Positions 23,385 to 31,209 of a DNA stretch of 64,000 nucleotides are shown here, in pieces. The translations under genes were made by a program, and so were the position numbers. Numbering within the stretch: the first letter of the stretch is position 1; each line of letters opens with the position of its first letter. The DNA is taken from NCBI RefSeq assembly GCF_965204125.1, contig NZ_OZ241968.1, forward strand, positions 992,001 to 1,056,000, read 5' to 3'. The notes under the pieces are model-generated. The model ran no database searches and had not been told where the DNA came from. It saw nothing but the letters and a program-made list of their open reading frames with translations. The stretch is from Poriferisodalis sp965204125. Its GTDB lineage: Bacteria; Actinomycetota; Acidimicrobiia; Acidimicrobiales; Poriferisodalaceae.

Positions 23385-24560
23385 GTGAAGGCGCTGGTCT
23401 TTGAGCGCAAGGAGCTGCGGTTTGCCGCGGCGATGGCCGCGGGGAAGCTGAAGCCGGGATCCGGTGCTGGGGTCGGCCCGTTGCGCTTGACCGAGATGGA
23501 TCCGCCGGAACTGCCCGGCGACGGCTGGCAGTACGTGCGACCCACCCTCTCAGGCATCTGCGGTTCCGACCTGGCGACGGTGGACGGGAAGGTGTCGCGC
23601 TACTTCGAACCGCTGGTGTCGTTCCCGTTCGTGCCGGGCCACGAGGTGGTGGGTCACACCGACGACGGCACCCGGGTAGTGCTCGAGGCGGTGCTCGGTC
23701 ACGAGGCCCACGGCTATGCCCCGCCATGGCCCGACGCTGCTCCCGCCGACGGCGACGACTACAGCCACCTGATCGGGGGCCAGATCGAGGCGGGTCTGCA
23801 GACCGGTTCATGTGTGTCCACCGGGGGCGGCTGGTCGGAGATGTTCGCCGCGCACGAGTCCCAGCTGCATTCGCTGGGATCGCTGGGCCCCGAGGACCTG
23901 TCCGACCATGCCGCGGTGATGATCGAGCCGACCGCGGCGGGCGTGCATGCTGCGCTGCGGTCTGGCGTGACCGAGGGCGGTACGGCGGCGGTGATCGGCG
24001 CCGGCACGATGGGCTTGGTGGCGGTGGCTGCGCTGCGCCAGTGCACCGGTGTCGCGGCGATCGTGGTGGGAGCCCGCTACAGCCACCAGCGCCGCCTCGC
24101 CCGAGAGCTCGGCGCCGACCTGGCGGTGTCGCCCGACGAGCTGGGCCGGGCCGTGCGCCGGGCCGCCGGCACCCGGGTGATCGGCGAGACGCTGGGCTCA
24201 GGCACCCACGTGACGATCGACGCCGTGGCCTCGTCAGCGTCGCTGACCGACGCCATCGCCCTCACCCGCCCCCGCGGCCGCGTGGTGGTGCTGGGCATGC
24301 CCGCCAACGTGGAGCTGAACCTGTCGGCCCTGTGGCACCGCGAGACTGAGCTGGTGGGTGCCTACTGCTATGGCACCGAGCCGAGGCTGGACGGGGGCCA
24401 CACCTTCGAGGCCGCGATCAAGCTGGTGCGCGACTGCAACCTGGAACGCCTGGTGTCCGAGCTCTACCCGCTGGAGGACTACCGCGACGCCCTCGAACAC
24501 GCCGCCAACGCCGGCTCCCGAGGCTCCACCAAGATCGCCTTCGACCTCCGCGAGACCTAG
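23385..24560 (+). CDS. Zinc-type alcohol dehydrogenase-like protein lacking the structural-zinc cysteines
   Basis: 391 residues from a GTG 17 nt after thrS. It is a medium-chain dehydrogenase/reductase: the catalytic-zinc region is present (LSGICGSDLATVDG near residue 55, FPFVPGHEVVGH near 82) and so is the NAD(P)-binding start AAVIGAGTMGLVAVAAL near 202. The loop that normally holds four structural-zinc cysteines is instead AHGYAPPWPDAAPADGDDY, without any cysteine. The later IEAGLQTGSCVSTGGGW is typical of a subfamily of uncharacterised dehydrogenases. Substrate unknown. Probably co-transcribed with thrS. Confidence 0.8.
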   Translation: MKALVFERKELRFAAAMAAGKLKPGSGAGVGPLRLTEMDPPELPGDGWQYVRPTLSGICGSDLATVDGKVSRYFEPLVSFPFVPGHEVVGHTDDGTRVVLEAVLGHEAHGYAPPWPDAAPADGDDYSHLIGGQIEAGLQTGSCVSTGGGWSEMFAAHESQLHSLGSLGPEDLSDHAAVMIEPTAAGVHAALRSGVTEGGTAAVIGAGTMGLVAVAALRQCTGVAAIVVGARYSHQRRLARELGADLAVSPDELGRAVRRAAGTRVIGETLGSGTHVTIDAVASSASLTDAIALTRPRGRVVVLGMPANVELNLSALWHRETELVGAYCYGTEPRLDGGHTFEAAIKLVRDCNLERLVSELYPLEDYRDALEHAANAGSRGSTKIAFDLRET

Positions 24561-24569
24561 TCCCTAGCC

Positions 24570-24641
24570 GCAGCCGAGACACCGCGCCCAGTCGCAGCAA
24601 CGACACCACGCCCGGCCACAGCCAAGACGCCACGCCCAACG
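24570..24641. repeat. Three imperfect 24-bp tandem units between convergent genes
   Basis: Units at 24570-24593, 24594-24617 and 24618-24641 share the core GACACC(G/A)CGCCC or a one-base variant. They fill most of the 139-nt gap between the dehydrogenase and the HNH gene. No gene is assigned here. In one minus-strand frame they would read as an 8-residue repeat, but that frame is not supported as coding. Confidence 0.6.
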
Positions 24642-24699
24642 GCGGCACAATCAGCGTCGCCGACCCGTGAATCCCACACCCCGGCGGGCCCCGGCAGGA

Positions 24700-25845
24700 T
24701 CAACTCGGAGGGGCTCGCAGCCTGAATCGGCCCTTGGGGCGGTCGCGTTCGACCGTGAAGCCCTGTTCGTGAATCTTGACCTTGTGGCAGTTGTTGCAGA
24801 CCGTCACGAGGTTGGCGTAATCGGTGGGACCGTCGTCTCGCCACTCGGTGACGTGATGGGAGTAGCAACGCTCGGGTGCGATGCCGCAACCGATGCAGCC
24901 CTGATCCCGCAGCGCGAGCGCGGCGCGTTGGAATTCGTCGGCAGTACGCCGGGTGCGACCCATGCGCAGGTCGGCGGTCGCGTCCTCGAAGATGACCGGC
25001 AGCACCTTCATCTCAACTGCGGCCTTGGCGATATCCCCAATCGGAATCGGAGTGCCGTCTGCCAAGCGTGTGTTCCGGAGCTGGTGGTTGACCATGTCGT
25101 AATCGGCGACCACTAGCAGCGTGGTGCCGGCGGGTCGACGAGTGCCCGGTTCCAACAGGAGCTTGGTGATTGCGTCGGCAGTGCGCTGCGCAGGAGTGGG
25201 GCGCGCCTTGGGATCTTCGTCGCGGAACATGCTGCGCTCGGTAGCTGCAACCACCGTGTTCACCCTCGCACCAGTCAGCGGGTCGAGTTCGAGGTGGAGC
25301 ACCACCATGCCGTCGTCGCGGCGGGTGAAGACCCGTCCGGCGCGTGATCGGCGCTGGCGCTCCAGCAAGCTCTCCCCGTCATCGCCGCTGCGGTCTGCTA
25401 CGTGACGCGCCACGGTCCGCCGGAACTCGTCATAGCCCTCACAACGTGCCCGCCCAGCCAGGAATCCTTCGTCGATCGGGGCATCCCCAGCAGCACGAGC
25501 GATCAAACGGGCGTGCCCCGGGGGAATCTGCCCCGACGCAAGCCCGCTCCGCGTCGCGTCGAGCTCCCCAAGCGCCTCTGCAGTCTTCACGTCGGCACGC
25601 GCCGCACGTCCCGAAACCGCCAATGTGTCCTTGGCAACTTGCTCAGCAACAGCGGTGCTGTCACGGCGCGCTATCTCGCCCAGCGTGTCGGCATACATCG
25701 CCTCCAAACCAGACCGGGCACGTCCAATCTCGACCAGGCGCGCACGCAACGACTCATCGCACAGATTCGCGACATCCACCGCCGCCACACGCACGCAGCC
25801 GGGCGCAACCTCGCTCGGTTGGCTGAGCTCGCCGTCGTTCGTCAC
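24700..25845 (-). CDS. DUF222 / HNH endonuclease family protein
   Basis: 381 residues from a GTG at 25845, chosen because a TACGTT hexamer ends 7 nt upstream, a leaderless-promoter arrangement; a TTG at 25902 is an alternative. The N-terminal two thirds are helical DUF222-type sequence (about 25-270; ALGELDATRSGLASGQIPPG). The C-terminus is an HNH nuclease with zinc-knuckle cysteines: GCIGCGIAPERCYSHHVTEW, then NLVTVCNNCHKVKIHEQGF. This family (including mycobacterial 13E12-type repeats) occurs in many copies in actinobacteria and is often strain-variable; its role is unclear. It marks the left side of an accessory patch. Confidence 0.85.
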   Translation of the reverse strand: MTNDGELSQPSEVAPGCVRVAAVDVANLCDESLRARLVEIGRARSGLEAMYADTLGEIARRDSTAVAEQVAKDTLAVSGRAARADVKTAEALGELDATRSGLASGQIPPGHARLIARAAGDAPIDEGFLAGRARCEGYDEFRRTVARHVADRSGDDGESLLERQRRSRAGRVFTRRDDGMVVLHLELDPLTGARVNTVVAATERSMFRDEDPKARPTPAQRTADAITKLLLEPGTRRPAGTTLLVVADYDMVNHQLRNTRLADGTPIPIGDIAKAAVEMKVLPVIFEDATADLRMGRTRRTADEFQRAALALRDQGCIGCGIAPERCYSHHVTEWRDDGPTDYANLVTVCNNCHKVKIHEQGFTVERDRPKGRFRLRAPPS

Positions 25846-25852
25846 AGAAACA

Positions 25853-25877
25853 AACGTACGAAGGGGGTGTGACACAC
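25853..25877 (-). promoter_or_regulatory. Leaderless-type promoter and palindrome upstream of the HNH gene
   Basis: On the minus strand TACGTT (25853-25858) lies 7 nt before the GTG start, where a -10 element of a leaderless transcript would be. A perfect palindrome GTGTGACACAC at 25867-25877 lies just upstream and could be an operator. Assigned by pattern only. Confidence 0.4.
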
Positions 25878-26012
25878 TCAGCCACGCCATCGTGACCTGC
25901 AAAGAGCTCCGACCCCCTGATCAAAGTCACGTTTCTCGATGTGGTGCCTGCTGACGGCACGTAGGGCAGAGGCCAGCCAGCGTGCCGCACACCCGCTGTA
26001 GTTTCGCGGTAC

Positions 26013-26522
26013 ATGAACGAACGTCAACAATGGATGCAACGTCTCGACAACCTCGTTGGGCACCTGCGCGCTGAACTGCGTCGGAGCCAACGGATGGGCA
26101 ACAGCACGAGAGCATCGTGAGGCGCTGGATCGACTTCTCCCTGCTGCTTGGCCACGATCCGGTCAATTTGACCGAGAGTTCATTGAAGACTTGCTGGATC
26201 ATCAGCGCAACCCGTCCGCGGGTTCTCGCCGGAGCTATAGGTCGAATCTGCGGGCTGGTGACGGTGGGCATCCGGCGACGCCTCACGGGCACACCAAATG
26301 CCTAGCGATGTGGCAGCGGCTCGCTATCGACGAGGCATTCGTCGTATGGGGCACAGTGGAATCTCCCGTGCAGCGCGACCGCCACCGCGAACGAATACAG
26401 AAGACTTGGCTGCGCTGATCGACGACTTGCGTGCAACGTCTTGGAGTGCTGCCCACGTCGATGTGAACTACCGGGCGCACCAGTCAGCAAACAGAATGCT
26501 CAACAAGAGTGAAGACCAATGA
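26013..26522 (+). other. Chain of overlapping small ORFs, or one frameshifted gene
   Basis: From an ATG at 26013 (TAGTTT 8 nt upstream) a 35-codon frame ends at 26120. A GTG overlaps that stop and opens a 62-codon frame to 26305. An ATG at 26298 opens a 74-codon frame to 26522, whose stop overlaps the ATG of the lipoprotein gene (ATGA). A different frame also stays open from 26056 to 26418. The first piece (MNERQQWMQRLDNLVGHL) and the last piece (EDLAALIDDLRATSWSAAHV) look protein-like, so this may be one gene of about 170 codons damaged by two shifts, or several coupled small genes. Third-position GC is low for this window. The 167 nt before it (25846-26012) hold only the HNH promoter region. 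Confidence 0.35.
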
Positions 26523-26983
26523 GGAGATGGGTCGCCGCAACCGCGGCATTGACGCTGCTGCTCACCGGATGCAACAGCGCAGAGCCGGAGGCCGTGCCGG
26601 ACACGGCCACGGTCGCAGACGTCACAACGACCACGGCCACGCCGATTGTCGCCACGACATCCGCTCCAGCACAAACAACCACGTCAGCTCCCACGAGGCC
26701 AGTAACGCTGGAGGGATACGGCAAAGCACTCACGGGCATCCAGCTTGACGAGGGCCGTTACATGGTCGAAGCCACAGCCGAAGGCATCGACGGTGGAGTG
26801 TTCTCGGTGGTGCTGAGCACCGAGACGTGTCACGAGATCATTGCGTTGGAGATGTTCACGCGGACTGCTGCGAATCAGGCAACGGTGACAGTCGGGAACG
26901 GAATCTTGGAGTGCAGGCCGGGGGTAGCGGACTTGGAGATCGACACTCCCGGACGCTGGACCGTGACAGTCACCAAGCGTTAG
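26519..26983 (+). CDS. Small lipoprotein, unknown function
   Basis: 154 residues. A lipoprotein signal is clear: MRRWVAATAALTLLLTG followed by the lipobox Cys (LLLTGC). A Thr/Ala/Pro-rich linker (about residues 25-60) leads to a beta-rich domain from about 62 (GIQLDEGRYMVEATAEGI ... RWTVTVTKR) with two cysteines (in ETCHEI and LECRPG) that could form a disulfide. The start overlaps the preceding small ORF by ATGA. I do not recognise the domain. It is probably anchored on the outer face of the membrane. Confidence 0.75.
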   Translation: MRRWVAATAALTLLLTGCNSAEPEAVPDTATVADVTTTTATPIVATTSAPAQTTTSAPTRPVTLEGYGKALTGIQLDEGRYMVEATAEGIDGGVFSVVLSTETCHEIIALEMFTRTAANQATVTVGNGILECRPGVADLEIDTPGRWTVTVTKR

Positions 26984-26996
26984 GAGAGGATCACCA

Positions 26997-27122
26997 ATGA
27001 GTCATCAAGGATGGAGCAGGTCACAGCTTGCGGAGGAGCCCGACCACGCCGATTACGTGGGCGCGAAATCCGACACCGAGACTGCGTTGCTCTTGCGCTC
27101 CATCCGCCACCCCCTCACATAG
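26997..27122 (+). CDS. 41-residue hypothetical protein
   Basis: ATG at 26997 with AGGAGAGG 6 nt upstream, 13 nt after the lipoprotein stop; TAG at 27120-27122. The sequence is soluble and charged (LAEEPDHADYVGAKSDTETA). The strong ribosome-binding site and spacing suggest it is the next gene of the lipoprotein transcript. No family is recognised. The following 110 nt to the RusA-like gene show no gene. Confidence 0.4.
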   Translation: MSHQGWSRSQLAEEPDHADYVGAKSDTETALLLRSIRHPLT

Positions 27123-27232
27123 GCAACAAGACACTCCCCGATCAGCGCCCGGTTCGGGCACGACTCGACACTGCCGAAATTGCGCCGGCCGATGCCGGCC
27201 TGCGTGCCTAGGCTCAGCGCGAATCTCGGCAG

Positions 27233-27628
27233 GTGAGGATTCGCGTGGTTGAGTTCGTTGTCGTTGGCACTCCAAGGGCCCATCGCGCGAACTCCCGACC
27301 GCTGTGGCAGGCCAAGGTGCAGGCAGCTGTTCCAGAACAGGACCAACTGCTCGATGGACCTCTATGTCTCCGCATCGACTTCTTCTTCAGCGAGGCGACA
27401 GACCTCGACACCGACAACATCATCAAGCCGATCCAAGACGCGCTCGAAGATCTCGTGTACGAAGATGACAAGACCATCGTCGATGTCTGCGCCCGGAAGG
27501 TCGACCGGGTGAATCCGCCGCCGGTCATCGGCGCACCAGTGACTCTTGCTCGGGCGCTCGGTTCGACGACTGGCGACTTCGTCTATGTCCGGGTCGCCGA
27601 GGCCCGCCCTGAGGTGACATTCTCATGA
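27233..27628 (+). CDS. RusA-like Holliday junction resolvase
   Basis: 131 residues from a GTG at 27233. The core motif DTDNIIKPIQDALEDLVYED (about residues 62-81) is the RusA signature, with the aspartates that bind the catalytic metal; FVVVGTPRAHRANSRPLW near the N-terminus is also typical. RusA proteins are small dimeric nucleases that cut four-way DNA junctions and are mostly of phage or mobile-element origin. Its stop overlaps the next gene by ATGA, so the two are translated together. Third positions are richer in A/T than in the flanking housekeeping genes, which fits horizontal acquisition. Confidence 0.8.
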   Translation: MRIRVVEFVVVGTPRAHRANSRPLWQAKVQAAVPEQDQLLDGPLCLRIDFFFSEATDLDTDNIIKPIQDALEDLVYEDDKTIVDVCARKVDRVNPPPVIGAPVTLARALGSTTGDFVYVRVAEARPEVTFS

Positions 27629-28488
27629 CGGTGAGGGCTGCTGAACACATCGCACTCATGAGTGCACGCGCAAGGTACGAGGCGGATGGCTACGACGTCA
27701 GCCTCAACGAGCGCTTGCCGGAGCCGTTCGAGTCATTCATAGCGGATGCGGTCGCTCGCAGGGATGACGAGTTCGTGGTTGTCGAAGTAAAGGCGACCCC
27801 CATGAGCGACGATGCCAGTCGCCGGCTCGAACGACTCAAGAAGACCTTTGCTGACGACTGTGGATGGCGACTCGACGTCGTGACGTATGAACGTGACGGA
27901 CCGCCGCCTGAGCCGGACCTCGCACTTGTGAATCGCCGGGTGCGCGAGGCGCAGCAGCTGGCCGCCGTGTCCCCCGATGCGGCCAGCTTGGTGCTGTGGT
28001 CAGCGATCGAGGGGGCCCTGCTCTGGGAAGCTCACCAACGAATGATTGCTCCGGAGCGCCCACTGCCGCCACGCAGTCTGATTCAACAACTCACCATCGA
28101 CGGCGTGCTCAGCGACAACCAAGCCGCTGAACTCAAGGACTTTGCAAGTCGGAGAGACGCAATCGCACACGGCATGTGCGCCGACGCTCCGAGTCCAGAG
28201 AAGTTCGATTGGCTCGGCCGATTCGCCCTCGCCCTCGCCGAAGGCCGCCACGCGGACTTACACGACATGATTGTCTGGTTCAGAGACAACTACGCCTCGC
28301 CCGAGGAAGTTGGCGTCCCGTTCGTCAGCGACCTCGGCGACTATCTCTGGGTCGAAGGCAACGGCCCCCATGATGCGGAAGAAGTACTGCGCAATCAATT
28401 TGAGGACGCCCTCGACGCAGACATCGATGAAGCTGTCAGGATCATCCAGGACGACAGCTTCGAATGGGCCCGCCGCGACTATGGGTGA
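27625..28488 (+). CDS. REase-fold / HEPN-like two-domain protein (putative toxin or defence nuclease)
   Basis: 287 residues, ATG overlapping the RusA-like stop. Residues about 5-95 resemble a restriction-endonuclease-like domain, with a PD-(D/E)xK-type core RDDEFVVVEVKATP near residue 46. Residues about 110-190 look like a HEPN-like helical domain: SLVLWSAIEGALLWEA, then ELKDFASRRDAIAHG, where R-x4-H matches the HEPN ribonuclease motif. The C-terminal part (about 200-287) is acidic and unassigned. Similar REase-HEPN fusions are known from defence-type loci. The AbrB-type protein directly downstream suggests a toxin-antitoxin arrangement; activity is inference. Confidence 0.6.
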   Translation: MTVRAAEHIALMSARARYEADGYDVSLNERLPEPFESFIADAVARRDDEFVVVEVKATPMSDDASRRLERLKKTFADDCGWRLDVVTYERDGPPPEPDLALVNRRVREAQQLAAVSPDAASLVLWSAIEGALLWEAHQRMIAPERPLPPRSLIQQLTIDGVLSDNQAAELKDFASRRDAIAHGMCADAPSPEKFDWLGRFALALAEGRHADLHDMIVWFRDNYASPEEVGVPFVSDLGDYLWVEGNGPHDAEEVLRNQFEDALDADIDEAVRIIQDDSFEWARRDYG

Positions 28489-28522
28489 TTCTTCTATCTG
28501 TAGGGCATCCGGGGATGGCAAC

Positions 28523-28765
28523 GTGCCTGAGTCGACCATTACTTCGAAGGGCCTAACGACGTTGGCTCGCCGGGTTCGAGAGTGCTTGTCACTGCAGCCG
28601 GGCGACCGGTTGCGCTACTTCATTGACGGTGGCACCGTTCGGTTCGCGGTCGTCCGTCCAGTCGGCCATCTGTTCGGCACCCTGCAGTTCGACGGCCCAC
28701 CTGTGACGCTGGATGAGATGGGCGGCGCAATCGCTGAGACGGCCGGGGGCAGGATCCGGCGCTGA
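28523..28765 (+). CDS. AbrB/MazE-type DNA-binding protein (putative antitoxin)
   Basis: 80 residues from a GTG at 28523 with GGGGA 7 nt upstream. An ATG at 28481, which overlaps the preceding gene, would add 14 residues. The first 40 residues are a swapped-hairpin AbrB domain: ESTITSKGLTTLARRVRECL followed by SLQPGDRLRYFIDGG. Such proteins bind DNA as dimers and commonly act as antitoxins that repress their own operon. As the last gene of the RusA / REase-HEPN operon it is the natural candidate for neutralising the HEPN protein. The 257 nt that follow hold no gene, only the peroxidase control region. Confidence 0.75.
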   Translation: MPESTITSKGLTTLARRVRECLSLQPGDRLRYFIDGGTVRFAVVRPVGHLFGTLQFDGPPVTLDEMGGAIAETAGGRIRR

Positions 28766-28956
28766 TCTCATAGTCGATGGCTGCTCGTCGCGCCCTCCTA
28801 GCGAGGCCATTTCTCGCCTTGAATCTCTCAGGTAGTCCATAGAGAACGCTCAGCCCGAGATCGGCACTACTGCGGGCAAGCACGATTACGGTTCGGCGCT
28901 CAGCCTCCGTTCACAGCATGGGGTGATATGCGCCCCGCACTGTGATCGGGGGCTGT

Positions 28957-28968
28957 TGTGATTTCACA
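28957..28968. promoter_or_regulatory. Palindrome upstream of the haem peroxidase gene
   Basis: TGTGATTTCACA is a perfect inverted repeat (TGTGA-TT-TCACA) 54 nt before the peroxidase start. Its half-sites resemble CRP/FNR-type sites but the spacer is 2 rather than 6 nt. A GCCCCG/CGGGGGC hairpin lies just upstream (28932-28953). It is a possible operator. Confidence 0.35.
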
Positions 28969-29022
28969 TCCCCCATCAGAGGCAGCGGCCCCGCCGCAGC
29001 ATCTCAAGGAGCGCGTCCCCCC

Positions 29023-31095
29023 GTGCGATACCTCCCCCCGTTCCGTCGACTCATCGCGCCCGCAGTCACGTTGGCCCTCGTCTTGGTGGTGGCTGCGCCG
29101 CCGCTGCAGGGCCAGGCCTTGGGCGTCGGCTCGACTGCCGACAGCATCGAAGCAAGCACCGATGCGAGCAGCGACACGGCTGCCGGCTGGGTCCCGGACG
29201 GGAGCAGCGTGGTGTGGGAGGCCGACCTGGCAGTGGGCAGCCACGATGATCTGCTGGGCTACGTGGCCTACGAGTGCGGAGATCTCACCAACGGCGGCTT
29301 GACGTGGGAGGAAGAGCGCTACGAGGTGCGGGGCTTGGCGTTCGCCCCGGCAGAGCCCGGCGGCAACAACGGCACGGTAAGCATCGACTTCGAGCCCGAA
29401 CTGCCTGATCGGGCCAGTTCGCTGCGGCTGCAGCTCGGCTCGCTCGGGCTCAATCTCGCCGACGCCGCCATCGATGGCGGCTCCTACACGTGGGACGGCG
29501 TCGAGATCGACTGGGCGAGCGGCGACACCGTCGCCGTCAGCCTCGAGGAGTTCCCGCAAGGCTTCATGCCCCGAGCCTTCGACGGCCGCCGCAACAACCT
29601 CGACAACCCGGCCTGGGGGTCGGCCGGCATCGCCCTGCTGAAGCAGGCCGCCGACGCCTATGCGGACGGAGTGTCCACCCCGGCGGACGGACGGCCGAAC
29701 GCCCGCACCGTCAGCAACCTCGTCTTCGCCCAGGACGAATCGGTGCCGCACGCACTGGGGGGCAGCGACCTCGTGTGGCAGTGGGGCCAGTTCATCGACC
29801 ACGACATCACGCTGAGCCCAGACAACCTCGACGAGGCGTTCTCGATTGCCGTGCCGAGCGGCGACCCGGTGTTCGATCCGATGGGCCTCGGCGAGATGAC
29901 CATCGAGCTGCACCGCTCTGCGTCTGATGCCGGCACTGGCACCGGCAGGGACAATCCACGCCGGCAGGTCAACGCGCTCACGGCGTTCGTCGACGGCTCT
30001 CAGGTGTACGGCTCGGACCGCGCCCGGGCCAGCGCGCTGCGCGCCAACGACGGCACCGGGAAGCTCAAGACATCGGAGGGCGGCAAGTTCCTGCCGTACA
30101 ACACCGGCGGGCTCGACAACGAGGGCGGGGCGCACCGCACCAACCTGTTCGTGGCAGGCGATCTGCGGGTCAACGAGCAGATCGGCCTCATCGCCATGCA
30201 CACGCTGTTCGTGCGGGAGCACAACCGGCTGGCCGACGTCATCGCTGCGGGGAACAGCGACCTGGGCGGCGATGAGATCTACGAGCTGGCCCGCAAGATC
30301 GTCGGGGCCCTGATCCAGAACGTCACCTACAGCGAGTTCCTGCCGTTCCTGCTGGGTCCCGACGCCCTGGGCGAGTACGCGGGCTACGACGCATCGGTGG
30401 ACCCGACCATCGCGAGCGAGTTCTCGGCGGGGGCGTACCGGGTCGGACACACCTTGCTGTCATCGAACCTCCACCTGCTCGACGACGACGGCGAATCCAC
30501 TCATGTCGGGTTGAGGGACGCCTTCTTCCGCCCGGCGTTCTACGACGACCACGACATCGCCGAGGTGCTGCGCGGCTTCGCGACACAGCGGGCCCAGAAT
30601 GTCGACGCTCTGGTCATCGACGATGTCCGGAACTTCCTCATGCGCGGGCCGGGAGGGCCAGCCTTCGACTTGGTCGCCCTGAACATCCAGCGGGGCCGCG
30701 ACCACGGCCTCAGCGACTTCAACACGGCGCGCGAGGCGTATGGCTTGGACCCGGTGACCAGCTTCGCCGACATCAGCTCGGATGCCGATGTCCAGCAGGC
30801 CCTCGCTGACGCCTACGGCGATGTCGACGATCTGGACCTGTGGGTCGCGGCGCTGGCCGAGGACCACGTCGAGGGCGCATCGGTCGGCGCGACGCTGCAG
30901 GCCGTCATCGGCGAGCAGTTCCGACGCCTGCGCGACGGCGACCGCTTCTGGTTCGAGAACGATCCGTTCTTCGCAGCCAACACCGACCTGCTCGACGAGG
31001 TGCGCTCCACCACGCTGGCGGACATCATCCGCCGCAACACCTCCGTCGGGAGTGAACTGAGCCACAACGTCTTTGTCGTTCCGGACGGCGAGTAG
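29023..31095 (+). CDS. Secreted animal-type haem peroxidase
   Basis: 690 residues from a GTG at 29023, chosen because AAGGAG lies 10 nt upstream and a signal peptide follows at once (LIAPAVTLALVLVVAAPPLQ). Residues about 30-170 are an unassigned beta-rich region. The rest is the mostly helical catalytic domain of the myeloperoxidase/peroxidasin superfamily: distal His in WQWGQFIDHDITLSPD (near 256), NALTAFVDGSQVYGSD, MHTLFVREHNRLADVI, proximal His in AGAYRVGHTLLSSNLHL (near 480), and LNIQRGRDHGLSDFN. It should use peroxide to oxidise halides or organic substrates outside the cell. It stands as a single gene with its own control region. Confidence 0.92.
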   Translation: MRYLPPFRRLIAPAVTLALVLVVAAPPLQGQALGVGSTADSIEASTDASSDTAAGWVPDGSSVVWEADLAVGSHDDLLGYVAYECGDLTNGGLTWEEERYEVRGLAFAPAEPGGNNGTVSIDFEPELPDRASSLRLQLGSLGLNLADAAIDGGSYTWDGVEIDWASGDTVAVSLEEFPQGFMPRAFDGRRNNLDNPAWGSAGIALLKQAADAYADGVSTPADGRPNARTVSNLVFAQDESVPHALGGSDLVWQWGQFIDHDITLSPDNLDEAFSIAVPSGDPVFDPMGLGEMTIELHRSASDAGTGTGRDNPRRQVNALTAFVDGSQVYGSDRARASALRANDGTGKLKTSEGGKFLPYNTGGLDNEGGAHRTNLFVAGDLRVNEQIGLIAMHTLFVREHNRLADVIAAGNSDLGGDEIYELARKIVGALIQNVTYSEFLPFLLGPDALGEYAGYDASVDPTIASEFSAGAYRVGHTLLSSNLHLLDDDGESTHVGLRDAFFRPAFYDDHDIAEVLRGFATQRAQNVDALVIDDVRNFLMRGPGGPAFDLVALNIQRGRDHGLSDFNTAREAYGLDPVTSFADISSDADVQQALADAYGDVDDLDLWVAALAEDHVEGASVGATLQAVIGEQFRRLRDGDRFWFENDPFFAANTDLLDEVRSTTLADIIRRNTSVGSELSHNVFVVPDGE

Positions 31096-31209
31096 GCCAG
31101 AGCCGGAAGGTGTCAGCAAGGAGTCAGCGAGCGTCGGCCCGGATCGGTGTGGGCCCAGTGTTCACCCGGGAGACAGGGTTCGTTTACCCGTGGGTGGCAG
31201 GCTGTCCCG

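Noticed and set aside
24557..24889. Minus-strand frame with an 8-residue repeat over the 24-bp units
   Set aside because: It overlaps the 3' part of the HNH gene in another frame, has no ribosome-binding site, and the repeat follows from the DNA units.
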